A stretch of DNA of 64,000 nt from Peterkaempfera sp044755465 (GTDB lineage: Bacteria > Actinomycetota > Actinomycetes > Streptomycetales > Streptomycetaceae), in NCBI RefSeq assembly GCF_044755465.1, contig NZ_JBIVRB010000020.1, positions 1-64,000 of the forward strand. The letters run 5' to 3'. Under the pieces are notes generated by a model. It was not told where the DNA came from. It saw nothing but the letters and a program-made list of their open reading frames with translations, and did no database searches. Position 1 is the stretch's first letter. Every line of letters starts with the position of its first letter. Both the position numbers and the translations under genes were made by a program. Shown in pieces: positions 8,241-17,375 of this stretch.

Positions 8241-11129
8241 ATGCAGTCACCACCCAGAAGTCGGCTTCGCCGCAGTCTGGCCACTCTCACCGCCGGCACG
8301 CTCGGCGTCGCAGGCGTACTGACCGCCGTCGTCACCAGCGCCGGCACCGCCCAGGCCGCAGGTGTCAGCACCCTGTCGCCGCTGGCGGTCAGCGGCCGCG
8401 GCGCCACGGTGCCGTTCGTCGAGCAGGAGGCGGAGTACGCCGCCACCAACGGCACGGTGATCGGCCCCGACCGCCAGTACGGACACCTCCCCTCCGAGGC
8501 GTCCGGCCGGCAGGCCGTCACCCTGAACGCCGTCGGCCAGTACGTCGAGTTCACGCTCACCCAGCCCGCCAACGCGGTGGACTTCCGCTACAGCCTGCCC
8601 GACTCCCCGGACGGCAAGGGGCGCAACGCCTCGATCGACCTACTGGTCAACGGGTCCAAGCTGAAGAGTGTCGACGTCACCTCCAAGTACAGCTGGTACT
8701 ACGGCGGTTACCCGTTCAACAACAACCCGGGTGACACCAACCCGCACCACTTCTACGACGAGGCCCGGACGATGTTCGGCTCGACGCTACCCGCCGGGAC
8801 CAAGATCCGGCTCCAGGTGTCGTCCACCGCCCAGTCGCCCACCTTCACCATCGACCTGGCGGACTTCGAGAAGGTCGCGGACCCGATCGCCAAGCCGGCC
8901 GGCGCCCTCGACGTGGTCGCGGACTTCGGCGCGGACCCGACCGGCGCCACCGACTCCACCGCCAAGTTCCAGGCCGCGGTCAACGCCGGTGCGGCACAGG
9001 GCAAGACGGTCTACATCCCGCAGGGCAACTTCACCCTGTACAGCCATGTGATCGTGGACAAGGTGACCCTCGCGGGCGCCGGCCCCTGGTACAGCGTGCT
9101 CGGCGGCCGCGACCCGAACGTCCGCAGCCACGCGGCGGGCATCTACGGCAAGTACGTCAGCGACGGCGGCCCCAGCCAGAACGTCACCCTCAAGGACTTC
9201 GCCATCATCGGCGACATCCAGGAGCGGGTGGACGAGGACCAGGTCAACGCGCTCGGCGGCGCGATGTCCAACTCCACGGTGGACAACCTCTGGTTGCAGC
9301 ACACCAAGGTCGGCGCCTGGATGGACGGTCCGATGGACCACTTCACCATCAAGAACAGCCGCATCCTGGACCAGACGGCCGACGGCGTGAACTTCCACAC
9401 CGGCGTCACCAACTCGACCGTCACCAACACCTTCGTCCGCAACACCGGTGACGACGGCCTGGCGTCCTGGCCGCAGGACAAGCCCAACGTGAACGACAGC
9501 TTCACCCACAACACCGTGGTGCTGCCGATCCTGGCGAACAACATCGTCACCTACGGCGGCCGGGACTTCACCATCTCGGACAACGTGATGGCGGACACCA
9601 TCTCCAACGGCGGCGGCCTGCACATCGCCAACCGCTACCCGGGCGTCAACTCCGGCAGCGGCACCGCCGTCGCGGGCACCATCACCGCCGCCCGCAACAC
9701 CCTGATCCGCACCGGCAACAGTGACTACAACTGGAACTTCGGTGTCGGGGCGATCTGGTTCGACGGCCTCAACGAGCCGATCACCGGCGCCACCGTGAAC
9801 GTCAGCGACACCGACATCCTGGACAGCTCCTACGAGGCCATCCAGTCCATCGAGGGCGCCGTCAGCGGGATCAACCTCACCAACGTCAACATCGACGGTG
9901 CCGGCACCTACGCCATCCAGGCCCAGGCCAACGCCTCGATGAAGTTCACCAACGTCACCGCCAAGAACATCGCGCAGAGCGCCACCCCGATCCACAACTG
10001 CATCGGCGCCGGCCTGGTGATCGCCGACGGCGGCGGCAACTCCGGCTGGAACACCGGCTCCACCTGCACCGGCAACTGGCCGGCCCCGCAGTGGACCTAC
10101 GGCGGCCGCCCGGCCGGCGGCAGCACCCAGCCGACCAACCCGCCGACCACGCCCCCCACCACCCCGCCGACGACTCCGCCGACGACGCCGCCGACCACCC
10201 CGCCCACCACGCCCCCCACCACCCCGCCGACCTGCCCGTCGGGCACCGGCAACCTGGCGCAGGGCAAGGCGGCCACCGCCACCAGCAGCGTGCAGACCTA
10301 CGCGGCGGCCAACGCCACCGACGGTGACGCCAACAGCTACTGGGAGTCCAACAGCAACGCCTTCCCGCAGTCCATCACGGTCGACCTCGGCTGCACCGTC
10401 AACGTGGACCACCTGGTGCTGAAGCTCCCGCCGTCCAGCGCCTGGGGCAAGCGCACCGAGACCCTCCAGGTCCAGGGCTCCACCGACGGCAACAGCTGGT
10501 CCAGCCTCAAGGGCAGCGCCGACTACACCCTCGACCCGGCCACCGGGAACAGCGCCACCGTCACCCTGACGGGCGGCAACGCCCGCTACGTCAAGGCCAC
10601 CTTCACCGGCAACACCGGCTGGCCGGCGGCCCAGCTCTCCGAGCTCCAGGTCTTCGGTACCCCGGCGACCACCCCGCCCACCACCCCGCCGCCGACCTCG
10701 CCCCCGGCCAACACCAACCTGGCCCAGGGCAAGGCCGCCACCGCGTCCAGCAGCGTGCAGACCTATGTGCCGGGCAACGCCACCGACGGTGACGCCAACA
10801 GCTACTGGGAGTCCAACAGCAACGCCTTCCCGCAGTGGCTCCGCGTCGACCTCGGCTCCAACCAGTCCGTCGGGCGCCTGGTGCTGAAGGTCCCGCCGGC
10901 GAGCAGCTGGGCCAAGCGCACCCAGACCCTCCAGGTCCAGGGCTCCACCGACGGCAACAGCTACAGCAACCTCAAGGCGTCGGCGGACTACACCTTCGAC
11001 CCCGCCTCCGGGAACAGCGCCACCATCACCTTCCCGGCCGGCACCGCCCGGTATCTGAAGGTCACCTTCACCGGCAACACCGGCTGGCCCGCGGCCCAGC
11101 TCTCCGAGCTCCAGGCGTACACCTCCTGA
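8241..11129 (+). CDS. Secreted GH87 alpha-1,3-glucanase with two C-terminal discoidin-type CBMs
   Basis: This is a 962-residue exported enzyme. Residues 1-38 are a signal peptide (RRSLATLTAGTLGVAGVLTA, cleavage after AQA). A CBM35-like beta-sandwich spans about 55-210 and a right-handed beta-helix about 220-620, with the paired aspartates in NTGDDG (about 400) and an upstream ADGVN. A GDD pair in this setting is characteristic of GH87 (mutanase/mycodextranase). Then come a Pro/Thr linker (about 632-664), a discoidin/F5-8C module (about 665-803), a second PT linker and a second near-identical discoidin module (about 826-962). The enzyme should cleave alpha-1,3-glucan outside the cell. The ATG at 8241 begins the signal peptide. 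It neighbours a second, differently built GH87 gene and an alpha-glucoside importer. Confidence 0.85.
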   Translation: MQSPPRSRLRRSLATLTAGTLGVAGVLTAVVTSAGTAQAAGVSTLSPLAVSGRGATVPFVEQEAEYAATNGTVIGPDRQYGHLPSEASGRQAVTLNAVGQYVEFTLTQPANAVDFRYSLPDSPDGKGRNASIDLLVNGSKLKSVDVTSKYSWYYGGYPFNNNPGDTNPHHFYDEARTMFGSTLPAGTKIRLQVSSTAQSPTFTIDLADFEKVADPIAKPAGALDVVADFGADPTGATDSTAKFQAAVNAGAAQGKTVYIPQGNFTLYSHVIVDKVTLAGAGPWYSVLGGRDPNVRSHAAGIYGKYVSDGGPSQNVTLKDFAIIGDIQERVDEDQVNALGGAMSNSTVDNLWLQHTKVGAWMDGPMDHFTIKNSRILDQTADGVNFHTGVTNSTVTNTFVRNTGDDGLASWPQDKPNVNDSFTHNTVVLPILANNIVTYGGRDFTISDNVMADTISNGGGLHIANRYPGVNSGSGTAVAGTITAARNTLIRTGNSDYNWNFGVGAIWFDGLNEPITGATVNVSDTDILDSSYEAIQSIEGAVSGINLTNVNIDGAGTYAIQAQANASMKFTNVTAKNIAQSATPIHNCIGAGLVIADGGGNSGWNTGSTCTGNWPAPQWTYGGRPAGGSTQPTNPPTTPPTTPPTTPPTTPPTTPPTTPPTTPPTCPSGTGNLAQGKAATATSSVQTYAAANATDGDANSYWESNSNAFPQSITVDLGCTVNVDHLVLKLPPSSAWGKRTETLQVQGSTDGNSWSSLKGSADYTLDPATGNSATVTLTGGNARYVKATFTGNTGWPAAQLSELQVFGTPATTPPTTPPPTSPPANTNLAQGKAATASSSVQTYVPGNATDGDANSYWESNSNAFPQWLRVDLGSNQSVGRLVLKVPPASSWAKRTQTLQVQGSTDGNSYSNLKASADYTFDPASGNSATITFPAGTARYLKVTFTGNTGWPAAQLSELQAYTS
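10132..10230 (+). repeat. Pro-Thr linker repeat inside GH87 gene
   Basis: About 100 bases of degenerate repeats encode NPPTTPPTTPP-type linker between the catalytic domain and the discoidin modules. The units are short CCGACCACC-like blocks. Such tracts are prone to slippage, so linker length may vary between strains. Confidence 0.8.
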
Positions 11130-11142
11130 GCATCCCCCCGAT

Positions 11143-11175
11143 CCCGTCCGCTCGGCCCCTCGCCGGGCGGACGGG
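11143..11175 (+). terminator. Putative hairpin between the two GH87 genes
   Basis: An 8-bp stem (CCCGTCCG / CGGACGGG) encloses a GC-rich loop, starting 13 bases after the first GH87 stop. It could end or attenuate the first transcript. The second GH87 gene starts 67 bases later. Confidence 0.5.
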
Positions 11176-11241
11176 CCGGGCCGCACCCAGTTCCACTTCG
11201 CCAGTCCCAGCCTGTCCATCCACCAGAGACAGAGGACGACC

Positions 11242-14200
11242 ATGAGAATGAGAAGCCTCGTACCAAGGCTCCTCGCAGCCCTGCTCTCCACCACACTGCT
11301 GCTCCTCGCCGGCCCGGTGGTCCAGCCCGCCGTGGCGGCGAGCGCCAACCTGGCCTCCGGCCGACCGGTCTCGGTCAGCAGCACCAACGGCAACAACCCG
11401 GCCGGCAACCTCAACGACGGCAACCAGGCCAGCTACTGGGAGAGCGCCAACAACAGCTTCCCGCAGTGGGCCCAGGTCGACCTGGGCAGCAGCACCAGCA
11501 TCTCCCAGGTGGTGCTGAAGCTCCCCGCCTCCGCCGACTGGGCCAAGCGCACCGAGACCCTCGCGGTCCAGGGCAGCGCCGACGGCACCAGCTTCACCAC
11601 CCTCGTCAGCTCCGCCGGGTACGTCTTCGACCCGGCCTCCAGCAACACGGTGAAGATCAACTTCCCGGCGAGCAGCACCCGGTACGTCCGGGTGAACATC
11701 ACCGCCAACACCGGCTGGGCCGCCGCCCAGATCTCCGAGTTCGAGGTCTACGGCGCCACCACCTCCGGCACCGACCTGGTCGCCAACGGCACGCTGACCG
11801 CCAGCTCCTCCAACTCCCCCTACACCCCCGGCAACGCGGGCGACGGTGACCAGGGCAGCTACTGGGAGAGCGCGGGCAGCTTCCCGCAGTGGCTGCGGGC
11901 CGACCTCGGCGCCTCGGTCAGCGTCAGCAAGGTCGTGCTGAAGCTCCCCACCGGCTGGGAGAAGCGCACCGAGACCCTCGCGATCCAGGGCTCCACCGAC
12001 GGCAGCAACTTCAGCGACATCGTCGCGTCCAAGGGCTACGTCTTCGACCCCGCCGCCGCCAACACCGTCACCGTCAACTTCGACGCCGCCACCACCACCC
12101 GCTACCTGCGGCTGAACTTCACCGGCAACACCGGATGGACCGCGGCCCAGCTCTCGCAGTTCGAGGCGTACGGCCCCGCCACCGGTGACACCCAGGCGCC
12201 CACCGCGCCGGCCAACCTCGCCTACACCCAGCCGGCCTCCGGCCAGATCAAGCTGACCTGGAGCGCGTCCACCGACAACGTCGGCGTGACCGGGTACGAC
12301 ATCTACGCCAACGGCACGCTGCGCACCTCGGTGGCGGGCAATGTCACCACGTACACCGACAGCCAGCCGGACAGTGCGACGGTGTCGTACTTCGTGCGGG
12401 CCAAGGACGCGGCCGGCAACCAGTCGGGCAACAGCAACACCGTGACCCGGACCGGCGCCACCGGCGACACCCAGGCGCCCACCGCGCCGGCCAACCTCGC
12501 CTACACCCAGCCGGCCTCCGGCCAGATCAAGCTGACCTGGACGGCGTCCACCGACAACGTCGGCGTGACCGGGTACGACATCTACGCCAACAACGTGCTG
12601 CGCGGCAGCGTGGCGGGCAATGTCACCACGTACACCGACAGCCAGCCGGACAGTGCGACGGTGTCGTACTTCGTGCGGGCCAAGGACGCGGCCGGCAACC
12701 AGTCCATCAACAGCAACACCGTGACCCGCAACGGCACCACCAGCGGCAACGGCTCCAACATGGCCGTCGGCAAGCCGATCACCGCGTCGTCCACCACCCA
12801 GACGTTCGTGGCGGCCAACGCCAACGACAACAGCACCAGCACCTACTGGGAGGGCGCCGGCTTCCCCAGCACGCTGACCGTCGACCTCGGCGCCAACGCC
12901 GACGTCTCCTCGATCGTGCTGAAGCTCAACCCGGACGGCGCCTGGTCGACCCGCACCCAGAACATCCAGGTGCTGGGCCAGGAGCAGAGCGGCTCGTCGT
13001 TCACCTCGCTCTCGGCCGCGGCCAACTACACCTTCAACCCGGCCTCGGGCAACACCGTGACCATCCCGGTCACCGCCCGGGTGTCCAAGGTGCAGCTGAA
13101 GATCGCCTCCAACACCGGAGCGGGCGGCGGCCAGATCGCCGAGTTCCAGGTCATCGGCACCCCCGCGCCCAACCCGGACCTGACCGTCACCGGCATCACC
13201 TCCTCGCCCGCCTCCCCGGTGGAGAGCGACACGGTCACCCTCTCCGCGACCGTGAAGAACATCGGCACGGAGAGCTCCGGCGCCACCGACGTCACCTTCT
13301 ACCTGGGTGACTCGCTGGTCGCCACCGCCCCGGTCGGCGCGCTGGCCGCCGGTGCCTCCACCACCGTCTCCGCCTCCATCGGCGCCCGTGACGCGGGCAG
13401 CTACCCGCTGAGCGCCAAGGTGGACGAGTCCGGCAAGGTCATCGAGCAGAACGAGACCAACAACACCTACAACAGCCCCTCCCCGCTGGTCGTCCGCCCG
13501 GTCGACAGCTCCGACCTGGTGGCCTCGCCGGTCAGCTGGACGCCCGGCAACCCGTCGGCCGGCAACACCGTGACCTTCTCGGTGGCCCTCAAGAACCAGG
13601 GCACCGTGGCCTCCGCCGGCGGCGCCCACGCCATCACGCTGACCATCGTGGACGCCACCTCCGGCAGCACCCTCAAGACGCTGACCGGCTCCTACAGCGG
13701 CGCCATCGCCCCCGGTGCGACCACCAACCCGGTCTCGCTGGGCACCTGGACGGCGGCCAACGGCAAGTACACCGTGAAGACCGTCATCGCGGACGACACC
13801 AACGAGCTGCCGGTCAAGCGGACCAACAACACCAGCTCGCAGCCGCTGTTCGTCGGCCGCGGCGCCAACATGCCGTACGACACCTACGAGGCCGAGGACG
13901 GCGTCCTGGCCGGCGGCGCGGCCGTCGTCGGACCCAACCGCACCGTCGGCGACCTGGCCGGCGAGGCGTCCGGCCGCAAGGCCGTCACCCTCAACACCAC
14001 GGGCAGCTCGGTGGAGTTCACCACCCGGGCCGCGACCAACACCCTGGTCACCCGGTTCTCCATCCCGGACGCCCCGGGCGGCGGCGGCATCAACGCCACC
14101 CTGGACATCTACGTCAACGGCACCCTGCTCAAGCCGATCAACCTTACCTCCAAGTACGCCTGGCTGTACGGCGACGAGACCTCCCCGGGCAACTCGCCGG

Positions 14201-15537
14201 GCTCCGGCGGCCCGCGCCACATCTACGACGAGGCCAACATCATGCTCGGGACGACCGTCCCGGCCGGCAGCAAGATCAAGCTCCAGAAGGACGCCGCCAA
14301 CACCTCCACCTACGCGATCGACTTCATCGACCTCGAGCAGGTCACCCAGATCGACAACCCCGACCCCGCCTCCTACGCGGTGCCCGCCGGCTTCGCCCAG
14401 CAGGACGTGCAGAACGCCCTGGACAAGGTCCGGATGGACACCACCGGCAAGCTGGTCGGCGTCTACCTGCCCCCGGGCGACTACCAGACGTCGAGCAAGT
14501 TCCAGGTGTACGGCAAGGCGGTCAAGGTCATCGGCGCCGGACCCTGGTACACCCGGTTCTACGCCCCGACCACCCAGGACAACACCGACGTCGGCTTCCG
14601 CGCCGAGGGGACGGCCAAGGGCTCGACCTTCGCCAACTTCGCCTACTTCGGCAACTACACCTCGCGCATCGACGGACCGGGCAAGGTCTTCGACTTCTCC
14701 AACATCACCGACGTCACCATCGACAACGTGTGGAACGAGCACACGGTCTGCCTCTACTGGGGCGCCAACACCGACAACATCACCATCAAGAACTCGCGCA
14801 TCCGCGACACCTTCGCCGACGGCATCAACATGACCAACGGCAGCACCGACAACCACATCACCAACATCGAGGCCCGCTCGACCGGTGACGACAGCTTCGC
14901 GCTGTTCTCCGCGATCGACGCCGGCGGCGCCGACGAGAAGAACAACGTCTTCGAGAACCTCACCGCCAAGCTGACCTGGCGCGCCGCCGGTGTCGCGGTC
15001 TACGGCGGGTACGCCAACACCTTCCGCAACATCTACATCGCGGACACGCTGGTGTACGCGGGCATCACCATCAGCTCGCTGGACTTCGGCTACGCCATGA
15101 ACGGCTTCGGCACCGACCCGACGAACCTGCAGAACATCTCGATCGTCCGGGCCGGCGGCCACTTCTGGGGCAGCCAGACCTTCCCCGGCATCTGGGTCTT
15201 CTCCGCCTCCAAGGTGTTCCAGGGCATCCGGGTCAGCGACGTGGACATCACCGACCCGACCTACAGCGGCGTCATGTTCCAGACCAACTACGTCGGAGGA
15301 CAGCCCCAGAACCCGATCAAGGACACCGTCTTCACCAACGTCACCATCACCGGCGCCCGCAAGAGCGGTGACGCCTACGACGCCAAGTCCGGCTTCGGCC
15401 TCTGGGCCAACGAGATGCCCGAGTCCGGCCAGGGCCCGGCGGTCGGCTCGGTCACCTTCAACAACCTCAAGCTGAGCGGCAACGCGGTCGACGTGCGCAA
15501 CACCACCTCGACCTTCACCATCAACGTCAACCCCTGA
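11242..15537 (+). CDS. Secreted multimodular GH87 alpha-1,3-glucanase (1431 aa)
   Basis: This very large exported enzyme has a signal peptide (about 1-33), discoidin/F5-8C module 1 (about 34-168), module 2 (172-312), FN3 domain 1 (313-405), FN3 domain 2 (407-497), and a third discoidin-like module (500-640). CARDB-type Ig domain 1 (642-750) and CARDB 2 (753-870) follow, then a CBM35-like domain (875-1035) and a C-terminal GH87 beta-helix (about 1038-1431). The last contains FADGIN and STGDDSF (about 1210), the GH87 aspartates. The catalytic end is paralogous to the 8241 gene, but here the binding modules lie N-terminal. The two FN3 units are almost identical at DNA level. The ATG at 11242 follows AGAGGACGAC; an ATG six bases on is possible. 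Probably it attacks insoluble alpha-1,3-glucan in fungal walls or biofilms. Confidence 0.85.
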   Translation: MRMRSLVPRLLAALLSTTLLLLAGPVVQPAVAASANLASGRPVSVSSTNGNNPAGNLNDGNQASYWESANNSFPQWAQVDLGSSTSISQVVLKLPASADWAKRTETLAVQGSADGTSFTTLVSSAGYVFDPASSNTVKINFPASSTRYVRVNITANTGWAAAQISEFEVYGATTSGTDLVANGTLTASSSNSPYTPGNAGDGDQGSYWESAGSFPQWLRADLGASVSVSKVVLKLPTGWEKRTETLAIQGSTDGSNFSDIVASKGYVFDPAAANTVTVNFDAATTTRYLRLNFTGNTGWTAAQLSQFEAYGPATGDTQAPTAPANLAYTQPASGQIKLTWSASTDNVGVTGYDIYANGTLRTSVAGNVTTYTDSQPDSATVSYFVRAKDAAGNQSGNSNTVTRTGATGDTQAPTAPANLAYTQPASGQIKLTWTASTDNVGVTGYDIYANNVLRGSVAGNVTTYTDSQPDSATVSYFVRAKDAAGNQSINSNTVTRNGTTSGNGSNMAVGKPITASSTTQTFVAANANDNSTSTYWEGAGFPSTLTVDLGANADVSSIVLKLNPDGAWSTRTQNIQVLGQEQSGSSFTSLSAAANYTFNPASGNTVTIPVTARVSKVQLKIASNTGAGGGQIAEFQVIGTPAPNPDLTVTGITSSPASPVESDTVTLSATVKNIGTESSGATDVTFYLGDSLVATAPVGALAAGASTTVSASIGARDAGSYPLSAKVDESGKVIEQNETNNTYNSPSPLVVRPVDSSDLVASPVSWTPGNPSAGNTVTFSVALKNQGTVASAGGAHAITLTIVDATSGSTLKTLTGSYSGAIAPGATTNPVSLGTWTAANGKYTVKTVIADDTNELPVKRTNNTSSQPLFVGRGANMPYDTYEAEDGVLAGGAAVVGPNRTVGDLAGEASGRKAVTLNTTGSSVEFTTRAATNTLVTRFSIPDAPGGGGINATLDIYVNGTLLKPINLTSKYAWLYGDETSPGNSPGSGGPRHIYDEANIMLGTTVPAGSKIKLQKDAANTSTYAIDFIDLEQVTQIDNPDPASYAVPAGFAQQDVQNALDKVRMDTTGKLVGVYLPPGDYQTSSKFQVYGKAVKVIGAGPWYTRFYAPTTQDNTDVGFRAEGTAKGSTFANFAYFGNYTSRIDGPGKVFDFSNITDVTIDNVWNEHTVCLYWGANTDNITIKNSRIRDTFADGINMTNGSTDNHITNIEARSTGDDSFALFSAIDAGGADEKNNVFENLTAKLTWRAAGVAVYGGYANTFRNIYIADTLVYAGITISSLDFGYAMNGFGTDPTNLQNISIVRAGGHFWGSQTFPGIWVFSASKVFQGIRVSDVDITDPTYSGVMFQTNYVGGQPQNPIKDTVFTNVTITGARKSGDAYDAKSGFGLWANEMPESGQGPAVGSVTFNNLKLSGNAVDVRNTTSTFTINVNP
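12184..12741 (+). repeat. Two near-identical 279-bp direct repeats encoding FN3 domains
   Basis: Copy 1 starts at 12184 and copy 2 at 12463, a period of 279 bp (93 codons). Only a handful of base differences are visible, for example AGC/ACG after the shared ACCTGG and around NGTLRTS/NNVLRGS. This indicates a recent duplication or ongoing gene conversion. Confidence 0.9.
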
Positions 15538-15555
15538 CCCTGCGACCAGCAGGCT

Positions 15556-15592
15556 GCGGCGCCGCCGGGACACCCCGTCCCGGCGGCGCCGC
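15556..15592. terminator. Hairpin terminator between GH87 gene and convergent small gene
   Basis: A perfect 15-bp stem (GCGGCGCCGCCGGGA with its complement) has a 7-base loop and starts 19 bases after the GH87 stop. It lies between converging genes and could serve both. Confidence 0.8.
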
Positions 15593-15618
15593 CGCGCGCC
15601 GCCGACCCCGCACCGGCC

Positions 15619-15849
15619 TCAGGCCGAGTGCCGCAGCTGCGCCGCCAGCCCCCGCGCCCAGTGCGCGAACTCCGCACGGCGCGCCCGGCCGCCGCACACC
15701 GCAGCGGCCTGCGCCTCGGTGAGCCGGTCGGCACCGGAGTCCGTCAGCAGCCGGGCGCACTCCTCCAGCACCGAGGCGAGCCGCTCGGCGTCGGCGTGGT
15801 CGACCGTGGGTGTCTCCTGATGGCGGCTGATGGTGACAGATCCCGGCAT
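15619..15849 (-). CDS. Small conserved-looking protein of unknown function (76 aa)
   Basis: I do not recognise this 76-residue protein. It begins MPGSVTISRHQETPTVDHAD, followed by an amphipathic, largely helical stretch (AERLASVLEECARLLTDSGA) and a C-terminal WARGLAAQLRHSA. The ATG at 15849 has a good GGGAGG ribosome binding site 5 bases upstream, which is the main reason to believe it. The frame stays open upstream, but that part is repeat-rich. It lies divergent from crtE and convergent with the GH87 gene. No membrane segment or signal is visible. It could be a small regulator or merely a spurious frame. Confidence 0.5.
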   Translation of the reverse strand: MPGSVTISRHQETPTVDHADAERLASVLEECARLLTDSGADRLTEAQAAAVCGGRARRAEFAHWARGLAAQLRHSA

Positions 15850-15916
15850 GACGCCTCCCGTACTCGGCCCCCACCCCACGGTAACCCCGGCCCCGGCCGG
15901 GCCGCCGACCGTGGCC

Positions 15917-15985
15917 GCGCCACCGTACGGGCCGCCCTCGCGCCACCGTACGGGCCGCCCTCGCGCCACCGTACGGGCCGCCGCC
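15917..15985. repeat. Three 23-bp tandem repeats upstream of crtE
   Basis: The unit GCGCCACCGTACGGGCCGCC plus CTC starts at 15917, 15940 and 15963. It sits in the divergent gap between the small minus-strand gene and crtE, where promoters for both are expected, so copy number could affect expression. A degenerate continuation (CCGTGTGGGCCGTC) follows. Confidence 0.85.
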
Positions 15986-16045
15986 GCGCCGCCGTGTGGG
16001 CCGTCCGTGTGGGCCGTCGATTGGCCCGCCCGCCGCCGGGTAGCG

Positions 16046-17332
16046 ATGGCAGACGTGCACGACGCTCTCCCCGTACGGCGGCCCGCCGCCCCCGCCTCCC
16101 GGGCCGCTCCGGCACCCGGCGAACCGGGCTGCCCGCCCGCCGCCGGGCCCGCTGCCGCCGCGCCGTCCGGGCAGCTGCCGTCCGGGCAGCTGCCGGCCGG
16201 GCCGCTGCGGGCCGGGCCGCTGCGGAGCGGGATCGAGGCCCGGGTGCAGGCCGAACTCACCCGCTACCTCCACCGGCGCCGCCAGGAGTGCGGCACCGGA
16301 GCCGGCGCCGACCTCGCCGACGCCCTCTGCGACTTCGTCCTACGCGGCGGCCGCCGCATCCGCGCCCGCTTCGCCTGGTACGGCTGGGCGGCCACCGGCG
16401 GCGCCACCAGCAGCGACACCGGCAGTGACACCGGCAGTGACACCGGCAGTGACACCGAAGGGGCCGCCCGGCTGCCGCTGCTGCTCGGCGCCGCCCTGGA
16501 ACTGCTGCACGCCTGCGCCCTGATCCACGACGACGTCATGGACGGCTCCGGCACCCGGCGCGGCGCACCCGCCCTGCACGAGGAGTTCACCCGCCGGCAC
16601 CGCGCGACCGGACGGCACGGCGACCCCCGGCCGCACGGCACCGCACACGCCGTACTCGCCGGAGACCTCGCCCTGGTCTGGGCGGAGGACCTGCTGACCA
16701 GCGCCTGCGCCCACGACGAGGCGGCCGGCCGCCGACTGCGCGTACCCTGGCGCGCCCTGCGCACCGAACTGGTCACCGGCCAGGCCCTGGACCTGCGCCT
16801 GGAAGCCGACCGGTCCGACTCCCCGGCCGCCGCCCTGCGCGCCGCCGAACTGAAGACCGCCCGCTACACCGTGGAACGCCCGCTGCACCTCGGCGCCGCC
16901 GCCGCCGGAGCCGACGCCGCCCAGGTCACCGCATTGCGCGCCTTCGGCCGCCGGGTCGGCCTCGCCTTCCAGCTGCGCGACGACCTGCTCGGCGTGTACG
17001 GCGACCCCCGGGTGACCGGCAAACCCAACGGCGACGACCTGCGGGCCGGAAAACGCACCTACCTGGTCACCGTGGCCCTGGCCGCCGCCCGCCACCGGGG
17101 CGACCGCGCCGCCGAGGACGAACTGCACCGGCTGCTCGCCGCCCCCGCCCCCGACGCGCCCGCACTCGACCGCTTCCGCGACCTGCTCGCCGCCCTCGGC
17201 GCCGTCCGCACCGTCGAGCAGCGGATCGCCCGGCTGACCGACGACGGCCGCCGACTGCTGGCCACCGCCCGCCTCGACCCCGCGGCGGCCGCCGCCCTCG
17301 ACGACCTCGCCGCCGCGATCGTGCGCGGCTGA
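16046..17332 (+). CDS. crtE: Geranylgeranyl diphosphate synthase CrtE
   Basis: This polyprenyl synthetase of 428 residues supplies GGPP for carotenoids. The first Asp-rich motif is IHDDVMDGSG and the second QLRDDLLGVYGD, with GKPNGDDLRAGKRTYL downstream; all are diagnostic of the family. The first 60 residues are Ala/Pro-rich and absent from typical family members, so the true start could be downstream. The ATG at 16046 is the first plausible one, but its binding site is weak. An in-frame (SDTG)n tract near residue 122 comes from four 12-bp repeats, placed before the helix that carries the first Asp motif. It starts a crtE-I-B operon. Confidence 0.92.
   Translation: MADVHDALPVRRPAAPASRAAPAPGEPGCPPAAGPAAAAPSGQLPSGQLPAGPLRAGPLRSGIEARVQAELTRYLHRRRQECGTGAGADLADALCDFVLRGGRRIRARFAWYGWAATGGATSSDTGSDTGSDTGSDTEGAARLPLLLGAALELLHACALIHDDVMDGSGTRRGAPALHEEFTRRHRATGRHGDPRPHGTAHAVLAGDLALVWAEDLLTSACAHDEAAGRRLRVPWRALRTELVTGQALDLRLEADRSDSPAAALRAAELKTARYTVERPLHLGAAAAGADAAQVTALRAFGRRVGLAFQLRDDLLGVYGDPRVTGKPNGDDLRAGKRTYLVTVALAAARHRGDRAAEDELHRLLAAPAPDAPALDRFRDLLAALGAVRTVEQRIARLTDDGRRLLATARLDPAAAAALDDLAAAIVRG
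16412..16459 (+). repeat. In-frame 12-bp x4 repeat in crtE
   Basis: AGTGACACCGGC-type units begin at 16412, 16424, 16436 and 16448 and encode SDTGSDTGSDTGSDTE. The reading frame is kept whatever the copy number, so length variants would still yield full protein. Confidence 0.9.
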
Positions 17333-17375
17333 CGGCCATGGGCCGCCGACCCGAACACGACGAAAGGCCCCGGCC

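Noticed and set aside
10132..10230. Possible frameshift in the PT-repeat of the GH87 gene
   Set aside because: The reading frame continues without break into two intact discoidin modules.
11068..15573. 1501-aa minus-strand open frame opposite the large GH87 gene
   Set aside because: Gly/Val/Asp-rich mirror of a well-supported secreted enzyme; no domain recognisable.
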